From the NCBI RefSeq assembly GCF_016545825.1, contig NC_052614.1:22152559-22216558 (forward strand): a stretch of 64,000 bases of DNA, written 5' to 3'. Below, piece by piece: positions 24,186-34,589 of this stretch. Position numbers and translations under genes: made by a program. The stretch comes from Eucalyptus grandis. Taxonomy: Eukaryota > Streptophyta > Magnoliopsida > Myrtales > Myrtaceae. The notes under the pieces were generated by a model, which saw nothing but the letters and a program-made list of their open reading frames with translations, was not told where the DNA came from and ran no database searches. The stretch's first letter is position 1, and every line of letters begins with the position of its first letter.

Positions 24186-24462
24186 GGTGCATTTTTGAGT
24201 TATGTTATTAAATAATGAAATTTTGGCCTTGTGATTGAGAATTGGTCGGGTATCGGTTGTTAGTATCGAAAGTGAGTTGGTAAATCACTTGGAGAATGCA
24301 CGTGGCCCAGTGAATTTGAATGTTACTTGGGAAAGACACGTGGTTCGGTGATTAGATATGTCATCTTGGCGAAAAGGTAGCCTTAGAGAATGCACGTGGC
24401 TCGGAGACTTGGTATGTCTTCCTGGAGAATGCACGTGGCTCGGTGACATAGTATGGCATTGT

Positions 24463-24796
24463 AAAAAGGGTCGGGTGGGACCATAAAGCCACTAAATCTT
24501 GGAAAGGTCGGGTGGGACCGTAAAGCCACTAGATCATGAGGGTCGGGTGGGACCATAAAGCCATTAAATCTTGAAAATGTCAGGTGGGACCATAAAGCCA
24601 CTAAATCTTGAAAAGGTCGGGTGGGACCATAAAGCCATTAAATCTTGAAAAGGTCAGGTGGGACCGTAAAGCCACTAGATCATGAGAGGGTAGGGTGGGA
24701 CCATAAAGCCACTAAATCTTGAAAAGGTCGGGTGGGACCATAAAGCCACTAAATCCTGGAAAGGTCGGGTGGAACCGTAAAGCCACTAAATCCAAG
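24463..24796. repeat. ~36-bp tandem repeat array, nine copies
   Basis: Each unit carries GGTCGGGTGGGACC followed by TAAAGCCACTAAATC, with a variable tail. Nine units are visible and differ by a few substitutions. Immediately before it (24290-24460) is a looser array of GAATGCACGTGGCTCGG, about four copies. Both lie inside the giant LTR-like unit. Confidence 0.85.
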
Positions 24797-25190
24797 GAAT
24801 TGCTTGGTGTGGGATGAATGACCTAGAAATGATTCGACTGGCTTGTAATCGACTAGGTCGATTGATCGATGATTCGATCTGAGTGTGACTTGATGTGATT
24901 CATTGCCTTGGTTTGATGTTGTGAATTGAATGATTGAAGAGAGATTATCGTGAGTGGTCTTCCTGATATGAAATCGACTAAGTCGATTAGATCGATGCTT
25001 CGATCTATGATGTGATTGCTTGTGTGCATATTCGATCGTACTAATATGCGAGGTGGAATGCGAGGCTAAGGTAAGTCCTCGACTCATGTTGTGCATAGGC
25101 AGCCCTAAGGTGTATTAGTTTACTAATCGGGTCTTAGGAGGTAGAACTTGCTGAAACGTTGTCTCAGTGGTTATTGAATAACCATTTCAG

Positions 25191-25355
25191 GACTTGGATG
25201 AGGAGCCTAAGGAGCATGAATCTAACGAGGAGATCCTTGTTGAGGAACCCGAAGAGGAGTACGTGGAGGAGGACCCCGAGTATGACATCGAGTACGACCC
25301 GGATGAGGACAGAGATCCTGTCCTGTCTTGTCAGACCTTGTTTGCATGTGAATAG
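25191..25355 (+). CDS. Short acidic reading frame after an intron-like segment in LTR-like unit 1
   Basis: A consensus donor (AAG|GTAAGTCC at 25071) and acceptor (ATTTCAG ending 25190) delimit a 120-bp intron-like segment. From 25191 an open frame of 54 codons ends in TAG (25353-25355). It is extremely acidic (DLDEEPKEHESNEE, then EEEYVEEDPEYDIEYDPDED). There is no internal Met start, so it would have to be the last exon of a spliced transcript. The family is unknown. Unit 2 has the same intron at the same place but a different frame after it. Confidence 0.35.
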   Translation, partial: DLDEEPKEHESNEEILVEEPEEEYVEEDPEYDIEYDPDEDRDPVLSCQTLFACE

Positions 25356-25739
25356 ACATTAGACCACAGTTGCGTATATATAGTATTGTAGAATACTATG
25401 AGATGCATGTAAAAAGATGTAGTTGTGAATTTTCAATAAGAAAAATATATGGCCTGCTTTTCTATCCCATTGCTTTATTGTCTGGAGAATTATAACTGCT
25501 TCCGCATGTGCTATTAAAAATGAAAGGGTCGGCAATACATAGTCTTGGGATATCGCATTTTAAAATCGACCAAAAGTAAGGGATGTGTGCGTGCCTGAGG
25601 GTCGGGGCGTGACATTTATGACTCAATTGACAAAATTGAAAAGTTTAGGACTAAATTGACAAAAGTGCAATAGGTGTAGGACTATTTGGACAATATTCCC
25701 TTCACAATCCACATTAGTTGGAAATGTTAGCCTAGAAAA

Positions 25740-26505
25740 AGGAAAAAAATATCCACATGCGACGTATCTTTTCTTAGCTTAAAAGTACATAACGAAATCT
25801 TATTTCAACATCTTAATTTTGTAACACAACAATTAAAAAAGTCGATATTTTACCTCTTTGAAGCTAGTTGATTAATTATTTTGAAGCTACCAGTTACTCC
25901 TTTTTAGAATGCATATATACAGTCTAGAAACAGGAAAATACAAATTTTCAGATTATAAAATCCATCCACCTTGAAGCTCATTTCATGCAGACAATCCCTA
26001 GCTCAAACCACTCTGCTCTTGTTAATTTTTCTTCTTTGTCATTCTCTTGTTTTGGGGTTGTGATCTCTCCCCCACTGCATACGCTTACCGTTGATTTGCT
26101 AGACTTCTCAAGTCTTGGCAATGTAATGAAAGCACCCTGCATCTATCAATGACGCGATCAAAGTTGGCAGGCAATAACAAATTCTGATGCGACCTATTGT
26201 GCTACATAAGAAATTGTCGAGGAAACTGACCCCATTGACTTGGCATTTACCTGGAACTTTAGGTCGACCATAAGAAATTTTTGAAAATCAATTTTAGACT
26301 CCCAAAGTCCTTTTAGTTAGCAATGATCAGATCTCGGACCATATCTGTGGTTTTACTTTGAATTGGAAAGTGTAATTTGATTTGAGGATTATGTTTTCTA
26401 TTGTGCAGATTTGGACATTGTAGATTCCGTTCTTTTGCTATATATAGGTTGGTTAGTTTTTGTTCTTTTCAGATTTCAAATCGAAACGGAACCGACCTGA
26501 ATCAA
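25740..26505 (+). repeat. Duplicated upstream-type segment, copy 1
   Basis: Non-coding block with CTCAAACCACTCTGCTCTTG, 'CCCACTGCATACGCTTACCG', 'ACTTCTCAAGTCTTGGCAATG' and, near its end, a TATA-like GCTATATATAGG (26437). It is highly similar over about 520 bp (25985-26505) to 28073-28590. Partial copies lie at 29340-29560 and 29755-30090. The last copy is about 530 bp upstream of the receptor-kinase start, so I infer that these are repeated 5'-flanking regions. Confidence 0.6.
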
Positions 26506-27850
26506 TAGTTTTTTGCTAGGGTAGGTTGACCGGTTCAAGGCTAGGTTAATTTGTTGATGGACAGTCACATTTGTTATATCTAATTGACGTTCTGCCACAA
26601 AGCCCTTAGACAGTGTGTTAAAAGATATTACACTCATTGATTCTATATATTCTATAACTAATCCGTCGAAAGGAAACATTATCTATTTATGTGTGGTATA
26701 ATTGTTAGAGTACAAGGTAAGCTCTCCAACCAGCAACACAATACTGCTATTCAATTTGCCATCAGATAATTTGAATGAAGAACGTATGCTTTTGCTTAAA
26801 TAGGCGCCTTGCATAGTGGTAATTTCTTTGTATACATAGCAATGCAACATATATGCAACTATCCGATGGTAATTTCTTTGGGTGAGGGCGTGAGCAGGGG
26901 GGAGCATCGGCCGTCCAGGTGTCGCCAAGTGAGGCCCCCTCGCCAAATCTGACGAGGCCGACCATCCCCTAGGCCAGGGTGGCCTCACTACACCTCGCCT
27001 AAGTAAGGGTTGGCCTCGTCGAGGCTCGCTTGGGAGAGAGTGAGGCTTGGTGAGCCCCACGTGGGTGATGGCGAGGCCTAACTAGCCTCGCCCTCACCTA
27101 TGCGATGGTTGGTCGCTAGATCTGGTGAGGGGGCCTCGCCTAGATGGTCGGTGCTTGCCCTCGCTCAAGGGCGGCCTAGCGAGGCCGAATATTACTTGTG
27201 GTAGGTGAGGCCGACCAAGGCCAGCCCTCGCCGACCATGGCTATGGTCGGTGGCTAGCAATGGCCACTGGCAAAAAGAAAAAGCAAAGCAACGAAGAGTG
27301 AGGTCGAAAAAAAGAAAAATAAAAAAGGATTTTAAAAATTCAAAATATTCAAAAAATATTGAAATATTATTAAAAGTGTTCATGCCAGCATTGATCATGC
27401 TACGTAGGATGGCTGGTGTTCACGTTGGTAATTTTCGGTTTAAATTGGTCGGATGGACTAAATTGGTATCAATATGAAAATGTTTTGGATTAAATTGATC
27501 CAATTAAAATGTTTAGAGCTGAATTGGTATCAAGACAATAGATTTAAGAATTTTTTTTTTTTTGTACTTTTTCCGGTTTAAGTCACATTTACACTAAGGT
27601 CCAATATGAGACACTATTTTGCTCCTAATTCGATTAGCCTAGTTTCTTCAAAATGACTTTTGGCAATAATGATTGCGTTTTTCTTCGTTACCACGATGTC
27701 ACCAAGATGGTGTTTTCCTCAAAATTATGGAAATGCAACAAAAGATTTACAACACGGATACCAGATGGAAGGAAAAATAAATTCCTTGGAATGATGATTC
27801 TCCACAAATACGTATCACCACAGTCCATATTTTTAATTAGAAATCCTAGG
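26506..27850. mobile_element. Spacer with a truncated GC-core DNA element
   Basis: 26880-27260 is GC-rich with GGCGAGG/CCTCGCC words. It is followed by an AT-rich arm and the right-arm sentences of the 21559 element family (GCTACGTAGGATGGCTGG, TTTAAATTGGTCGGATGG). The left arm is lacking, so the copy is truncated. No genes are present, and a poly-A tract lies at 27867-27888 just beyond. Confidence 0.5.
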
Positions 27851-27859
27851 CCAACAACC

Positions 27860-28590
27860 AAGATAAAAAAAAAAAAAAAAAAAAAAAACAAACCTACGTT
27901 CATCGTATCTTATCTTAATGTAAAAGTATAGAATGAAATGTTATCTAAGAATCTTATTTTTCGTAGCACGGCAATGGCAAATGTTTAGTTTTTACCTCTT
28001 TAAAACTAGTTGATTAATCACTCTGAAATATGCGTTATTCTTTTCCAGAATGCAATAGAAAAAAATCTGAACATGCAGACAATCCCCAGCTCAAACCACT
28101 CTGCTCTTGTTGATTTTTCTTCTTTGTCATTCTCTTGTTTTGGGGTTGTGATCTCTCCCCCACTGCATACGCTTACCGTTGATTTGCTAGACTTCTCAAG
28201 TCTTGGCAATGTAATGAAAGCACCTTGCATCTATCAATGACGTAGTCAAAGTTGGCAGGCAATGACAAATTCTGATGCGACCTATCGTGCTACATAAGAA
28301 ATTGTTGAGGAAACCGACCCTATTGACTTGGCATTTACCTGGAACTTTCGGTCAACCATAAGAAATTTCTAAAAATCAATTTCAAACTCCCAAAGTCCTT
28401 TTAGTTAGCAATGATTAGATCTCGGATCATATCTATGGTTTTACTTTGAATTGGAAAATGTAATTTGATTTGAGGATTATGTTTTCTATTGTGTAGATTT
28501 GGACACCGCAACTTTCGTTCTTCTGCTATATATAGGTTGGTTAGTTTTTGTTCTTTTCAAATTTCAAATTGAAATGGAACCGACCATCAC
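27860..28590 (+). repeat. Duplicated upstream-type segment, copy 2
   Basis: Second full-length copy, matching 25740-26505 including the TATA-like GCTATATATAGG near 28526. Substitutions relative to copy 1 are scattered and few. No reading frame follows it that resembles the receptor kinase. Confidence 0.6.
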
Positions 28591-30546
28591 CAATCGCCAG
28601 CTCAAAGCAGTTTGCTCTTCATGATTTTTCTTCTTCGGCATTCTTCTATTTTAGAGTTATGATTAGGGATAAGCAAAAGGAGCCACTTGGATGGGACTAG
28701 ATCGGCCAGTTTTGGGCGGTTCTTGGGGGCACCGATCTAGTTCTCAATTCTATAAAATTGAAACTAGTGAATTTTAGTCCGATTCTCAGATTCAAGTGTG
28801 GAATTGCCCACCTGGGTTCGACCAATTTATTTAATTTTTTTAATTTCCTTATAATTTGTAAAAAACCCTAATCTATCTCACATTTCAGAGTTCACTCACG
28901 CATATAGACAAGCACGAGTAGACAAGCACGAGTCGCATGACTCCTATTTCACTCATGCATGTGAGTAAGATGACAAGAACAAATCAAAACATAAACAGTA
29001 GTTGCTCATTCTAACCAAATTTTGCCACAAATTGGAAAAAAATTATGTGTAACCCGCAATGCTACACGTAATTCACTGATTTTAGAAACATCTTGGTTAT
29101 CATAAACATCTTCAATTCGTCTTGAACATTAATGACAAATAAATAAATAAGAAAAATTGAACACGCCACTGGTTCCATGATCCACCTAGGAACTAAACCA
29201 GATTAGTTGGTTCGGTTTCAGGGGCATTGGTCTAGTTTCAAGGGCACTAGTCCGGTTTCATGGTTTTAGAAACAAAGAATCGATCCGTTTGCTCCAATTC
29301 TCAATTTTGGGGTGGGAACCAAATCATCCGAGAACCGATCACTTCTAGTTGTGATCTCCCATTGCATACGCTTAGTACTTGCTTAACTTTTCAAGTCTTG
29401 GTGCAGTAAGCATCTCGTCTCATTTATACTCTCTATCAATGATGCACCCAAAGTTGGTGGGCAATAACTCCAGACGAGATATATTGTTGCACATGAGAAA
29501 TTGCCAAGGAAACCGACCGCCTTGACTTAGCCTTTTTCCCAAAAATTATAAAAATTATATACTATAGCGATTTTTGGTCAAGTGTGAACAAAAAAATTAA
29601 ATTGGTAAACTTTCAAAAGGTTTGAGTTTTAATTAGCACAATTGAAGATTTTATGACTGAATTTATACTAGTATAATAGGTTTAGAATTTTTTTCTTGAT
29701 AATTTTCTATTATAAAACCTCTTATATTTTCCTTGAGGGCAATGAGTCCTTTAACGAATTTTAGCATTGTGATCTCCCATTGCATACGCTTCATACTTGC
29801 TTGACTTTTCAAGTCTTGGCAGGATAATGAAAGCACCCTGATGAGACATACTCTCGTGCGTGAGAAATTGCCAAGAAAACTGATCGCATTGACTTAGGAT
29901 TTACTTGAAACTTTATAGGCGAATCTGAGAAAATTCTCAAAATCAATTTCGGACTCTTGAAGTCCTTTTACTTAGCAAATCATATCTAAACACCGCAAAT
30001 TTCATTCTCATTCATCTTCTATATTTGGGTTGTTTGGTGCTGTTTTGATTTTCATATTTAAATTCGAACTGACCCGAATCAACAGTTTCTTGCTTTATCT
30101 AACTAATCTTTAGTACCTACCATCGATGTACCTATTTTTTTTTTTAATTGTACATAGCATAAATTGAAATATTACTCTGCGCATAAAGATTTAAATAGGA
30201 TGTTGATATTTGTACAAATATTTAAGGAGTTCATATATTAGAGATGTGCATCCAATAGTTTATGAGCACCACCCATCGAAACTAATTCTGAGATTGAAAA
30301 GAAAAAAATATCTATCTGATCACGACTTTTATTATTTCCAAGTCAGTTTGGAAATTCCTACGAATGATTGCAACGCCACAACGTGAATCACGACAGGCTT
30401 GTCAAGGCTTCTTTAGTGAAGAGCCATAGAGAGTGGACAAAACCGTATGATTGATTAGTAATGATGTAATCGCCGCGAAGACAATCAATATAGTGGGGAC
30501 TATGAATAATGCATATACTAAGCTTTCCAGAAGCTCCATCATCGCT
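28591..30546. repeat. Further partial copies of the upstream-type segment; otherwise no gene
   Basis: 28591-28670 repeats the start of the block (CTCAAAGCAGTTTGCTCTTC). 29340-29560 and 29755-30090 repeat its middle (CCCATTGCATACGCTT..., TTTTCAAGTCTTGG, ACCGACC...). Between them lie AT-rich sequence, and at 29560-29715 a stray arm resembling the right end of the 21559 element. The last partial copy ends about 530 bp before the receptor-kinase ATG. Confidence 0.5.
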
Positions 30547-30553
30547 TATAAAG
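30547..30553 (+). promoter_or_regulatory. TATA box of the WAK-like gene
   Basis: TATAAAG, 64 bp before the chosen ATG at 30617. This spacing would give a short leader of roughly 35-40 nt, which is usual for plant genes. No in-frame upstream Met exists. Confidence 0.5.
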
Positions 30554-30616
30554 GTTGTCATCGGGCTATGAAGCTCATCATCTCGTTGCAAAACATCATC
30601 TCATTTCAGGAAGAAT

Positions 30617-33600
30617 ATGGGTGGATCCATGCAGCTCCATAGACTTTCCTTGAGAGCTGTGCTGTTGTTGTGCTCATTGGTGGCTCTATTCTCAGTAGTT
30701 ACAGCGGATGTAGTCCAAACAACAAAGCCCGGATGCGCGAACAGATGTGGCAACCTCACCTTCCCGTACCCATTCGGGATGAATGATGCCGGCAACGACT
30801 GCTACTTCAAAGAAGAATCAGAGTCTTTCCTCATCTTTTGCAACGACTCGACTGATCCTCCCACTCCTCGTATGTACAGTAAAGATTCTAATTTCCGAGT
30901 ACTCGATATATCTATGGAGAATCATGAGATTAGTGTAACAGTGTTTGTAGCCAAAGATTGTTATACTTCGTCTGGTACATTCTTGAGAAAGAATCATCCT
31001 CACTTCTCTCTTCCCAAATTCCCCATATCTTCTGCCAAGAACAAATTTATCGCCGTGGGATGCGACACGTACGCGACCTTCAGCGGAAGCACGTATGTGA
31101 CGGGGTGCTTGTCCTCATGCCACAGCGTCTTGGACGTGATTAATGGGTCGTGCTCGGGCATCGGTTGCTGCGAGACTAGCATTCCTCGAGACGCCTACCG
31201 ATACAACATCTCTGTCACTAGCTACAACAATCATCGCGGCATCTCTGAATTCAATCCGTGCGGATACGCTTTCGTTGCCCAAGACGGCTTCTTTAACTTC
31301 TCTACGGACAATCTGCGCGAGCCGCCATTTGATATGGTCCCTCTAGTTGTGGATTGGTTAATTCCAAATAAAACATGCGATGATGCAAAGAAGAATACAG
31401 CGACCTACATGTGCCAAGAGAACTCCAATTGTACAGATGCTGAGAATGGAAAGGGCTACCAGTGCCACTGCTTGAAGGGTTTTCAAGGGAACGCCTATCT
31501 CCAAAATGGTTGTCAAGGTACCTTTTCCGGTCTTTTCATTAGACCCACCTCACATCCGAACGAGTGCTCCTGTATAGAATCGTGGATCATTATTTCCATC
31601 AGGGCGACCATGTTAAATGGATCCAATTGCATAAAAAACCCAGAGAAAGAAATTCTTAGAAACTTCAAGTCAGAGGACCAAATTTTGACTTGATGAATGG
31701 TACATGTTTCAAACGATTCTCCTAGTAATCACGTAACATTTATAATCTTAAAAATCATAACAATCTAGGCCGTTAAACACAATCATATTTTTTTTTTCTT
31801 TCAGATGCACGAATTTTCATTGCTTGAAATTTAATATGACCTATGAAGCGCTTAGTAATAATCTGTAAATTTTCACAGCTATCATTCCGGATATAGCTAG
31901 GCATTCTTCTCTCTTAAGTTTAATCCGTACAATTGTTTTACAAACTGAATCAGTCGAGTGCAATTGAGTTTATAAACAGATGATCCATACCGAACCCTCA
32001 ATATGAATCGGTAAAGTTAGCTTGTAAATCAATTTCATCTACCAATGTTAATACATCCAGCATTATTCTGTATTTATAGACAATTATTTTTGAATTTTTT
32101 TCTATGTAATGTGTTATTCTAATTAGTAATGGCACAATTTTGTTGGATAATTCTTAAATCTTCTATTCTAAACAAAGATCAAATGCTTGGTTACGCTTAG
32201 GCTCTTGAGATAATGACCTATCACTTAAAAAGTGTGGTGAGGTATCACGATCTCAGGAAAAGCAAATTAACTTGATATGTCCTCTCATATTGAAAGTGTT
32301 GCCAAATCATGGAATTCTATTTACTTTTTCAAGTTTCTTCCAATTGAAATGGTGTCAGATTGCTTATTCCATTTGGAATATATTCCTCCAGATATCAATG
32401 AATGTGTGATTTTACAACCCTGCGTTGGAATATGTACGAACTTGCCGGGAACGTATAATTGTTCATGTTCGAAGGGATCCCGAGGAGATGGAAAAAGATG
32501 GCAACGGTTGTACTCCTACAAAGAGGTTTCGCTCAATGGACATCGTGCTAGGTCAGTAAGTCGTACACATTGCTCAAACTTTTTCGTCATATAAAAGCTT
32601 CTTTTATCTTGTAATTTATTCACATTCTTTAAATGTTGTTATTATGCCATTGTTCCATCTTTTGCTATTAGTTATTGAGATTTTTTGGATGTAAATCTTT
32701 CTCTTTGAATTAATTGTGTCCGTGGATTAAATTGATATTATATACATGTGTCGTCATCTCAAGTTATTCAATTTGATATTAACAAAATCAACCACTTGCT
32801 CTTCTGTTGTTGAAAAAGAATCAAGCACGTTTTATCCGCTTGATGCATTGAATCGTTCCTGTTATCATAAGTTACTCTCAGCATAATTATATATTTAGGT
32901 TTATTTTGCTATTATCAAGGTTTTTCTTAATGAAAAAGCTTCAAGTTGATGGAGAAGAAAAAGAAAATAGGACAGAGAAGTAAATTAACACAAGATTGTT
33001 TGAGTAATGAAAAAGAAAGAGTCAAGCAAATTTCGATTCTGTTTTTTTTTCTTTTCTTTTCTTTTCTTGGTTGTGAGAACATATGTAGTGTGATGGACAA
33101 CTAATTTGTTTGTTCATCGAATATAATGTCTTTTACTAGGCGTGAGCATAAGCTTCCTGCTGGTTCTTTTGGGCGTTTCCTGGTTATATTGGGGGCTTCG
33201 AGAAAGAAAAATCAGCAGACGGAGAGAGAAGTTCTTCCTAGAAAATGGGGGCCGCCTTATGTTGCAGAAAATTCTTTCTGAGCGCGAAGGCTCCATTGAA
33301 TCGGCGAGAATATTCACCGATGAAGAGCTCAAGAAGGCCACGGACCACTACCATGAAAGCCGAATCCTAGGCCGGGAGGCCAGGAAGCGTATACCGAGGG
33401 ATCTTAGCGAGACAACACGGTTGTCGCCATCAAGAAGGCCAAGATTTTGGACCGAAGTCAGGTTGAAGAATTCATCAACGAGCTGATCATCCTCTCCCAA
33501 ATTAATCACCGCAATGTGGTTAAGCTAATCGGTTGTTGCTTTGAGACGGAGGTCCCGTTATTAGTCTACGAGTTTGTGACCAATGGCACCCTTTCTGACC

Positions 33601-34343
33601 ACATACACAAGTGCGGCCACGAGTCCACATTATCCTGGAGGGCTCGTCTGCGCATTGCAGGGGAGACCGCAGGTGCGCTTTCATACTTGCACTCCGATGC
33701 ATCCGCTCAGATTTTGCACAGAGACATAAAGAGCACAAACATATTGTTGGATGAAAACTACACCGCAAAGGTCGCTGATTTTGGAGCCTCCAGGCTAGTC
33801 CCCCTCGACGGCACACAGCTGACCACGCTGGTTCAAGGCACGCTTGGGTACTTGGACCCTGAGTACCTCTGCTCGAGCCAATTGACTGAGAAGAGCGATG
33901 TCTATAGCTTCGGGGTCGTGTTGGCTGAGTTGCTGACTGGACTGAGGGCCTTGTCCTTTGAGCGGGCCGTGAATGAGAGGAACTTGTCCTTGTATTTTGC
34001 TTCTGCAATAAAGGGCGAGAGGCTGTTCGAAATCATCAACCCGATGGTGCTGAACGAGGGGAACTCGGAAGAGATTACGGAAGTTGCGATGCTGGCAAAC
34101 CAATGCCTGACAGTGAAAGGCGAAGATCGGCCAACCATGAAGGAAGTGGCAATGGAATTGGAGGGACTGATGAGGGTGATGGACAGGCATCCATGGTTGA
34201 ATCGGAGTGGTGACCTTGAAGAAGCTGAGCATTTGCTTGGTGAGAGATCAAGCGAATGTGATGGCATCCTCAGAAGCAATGCATCAGGAAGTGATGATAG
34301 CATAAGTAACCAAGTGTCCTTCGAAATTGAAAGTCGAAGATGA
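30617..34343 (+). pseudogene. Wall-associated-kinase-like (WAKL) receptor kinase, frameshifted
   Basis: WAKLs are plasma-membrane receptors that bind pectin fragments through extracellular domains and signal through a Ser/Thr kinase. Exon 1 (30617-31517) has a signal peptide (hydrophobic LRAVLLLCSLVALFSVV, cleavage likely near residue 30), a galacturonan-binding domain (CANRCGNLTFPYPFG) and an EGF-like region (YQCHCLKGFQGNAY). Exon 2 (32392-32551) is a calcium-binding EGF exon (DINECVILQPC, TYNCSCSKG). Exon 3 (33140-34343) has a membrane segment (SISFLLVLLGVSWLYWGL), then the kinase with [23 protein letters not shown] and GYLDPEYL. All introns are GT-AG. Lesions: an extra A in the run at 32492-32496, and three 1-nt indels in the glycine loop (33375-33411) that scramble GRGG. 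The rest of the kinase is open to TGA. Either a very young pseudogene or a gene with sequence errors. Confidence 0.9.
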
Positions 34344-34589
34344 GACGTCATGGCAATGTTGGTCCTTGTACTATTATTCTTTTTTTTTTGGTGTGTATCT
34401 TCTCGTCTTTTTTTTTTTTTTTTGTCTGTTTAGTTGCTTGGTCTATGTGCTTAAAGTTCAATTGCTACGTCCAAATGGAGTGACTGGCCTTATTTGTGTA
34501 ACATAACATTCGGACGATATTTGAAAAATAAAAAAGGCCAAAAACATTCTTGAGCTTTTCTCTCATTCAGCGAGCTAGGAATTGGCTAA
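34344..34589. other. 3' flank of the WAK-like gene
   Basis: Contains T-rich runs (34380, 34410) and the end of the transcript region of the receptor kinase, then meets the gypsy remnant. Nothing else is seen. Confidence 0.5.

Larger units (their letters stand above)
22448..25614 (+). mobile_element. Giant solo LTR-like unit (3167 bp, TG...CA, TTTAT target duplication)
   Basis: Begins TGTGACATCC, ends GGGGCGTGACA, and is flanked by perfect TTTAT (22443-22447 and 25615-25619). Removing it restores the right arm of the surrounding DNA element, so it is a discrete insertion. A second unit with homologous ends lies at 59423-62893. Inside, in order: a CT-rich promoter-like stretch (22800-23000), a GC-rich open region (23061-23636), a donor-like GAGTGAGT near 23630, a ~145-bp internal duplication, tandem repeats, an intron-like segment (25071-25190), a short acidic frame, and a polyA-signal-like AATAAG (25431). 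No gag or pol. A solo LTR of a gypsy element with very long LTRs is the simplest reading. Confidence 0.7.
21559..25700. mobile_element. Mutator-like non-autonomous element with long TIRs and GC-rich core
   Basis: The left end reads GGGAAAATTATCCAAAAAGT and the right end, inverted, GGGAATATTGTCCAAATAGT. The terminal inverted repeats extend at least 85 bp and, more loosely, about 200 bp. Flanking 9-bp direct repeats are ACCACAATC (21550-21558) and TTCACAATC (25701-25709), 7 of 9 identical; 9 bp is the Mutator-superfamily target length. The centre (21815-22260) is GC-rich and built of CCTCGCC/GGCGAGGG words. No transposase is encoded. The right arm is interrupted at 22447/22448 by a 3167-bp LTR-like unit, so the element itself is about 970 bp. 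Confidence 0.7.

Noticed and set aside
33520..34351. Long minus-strand frames opposite the kinase (up to 162 codons)
   Set aside because: Shadows of the receptor-kinase coding sequence.
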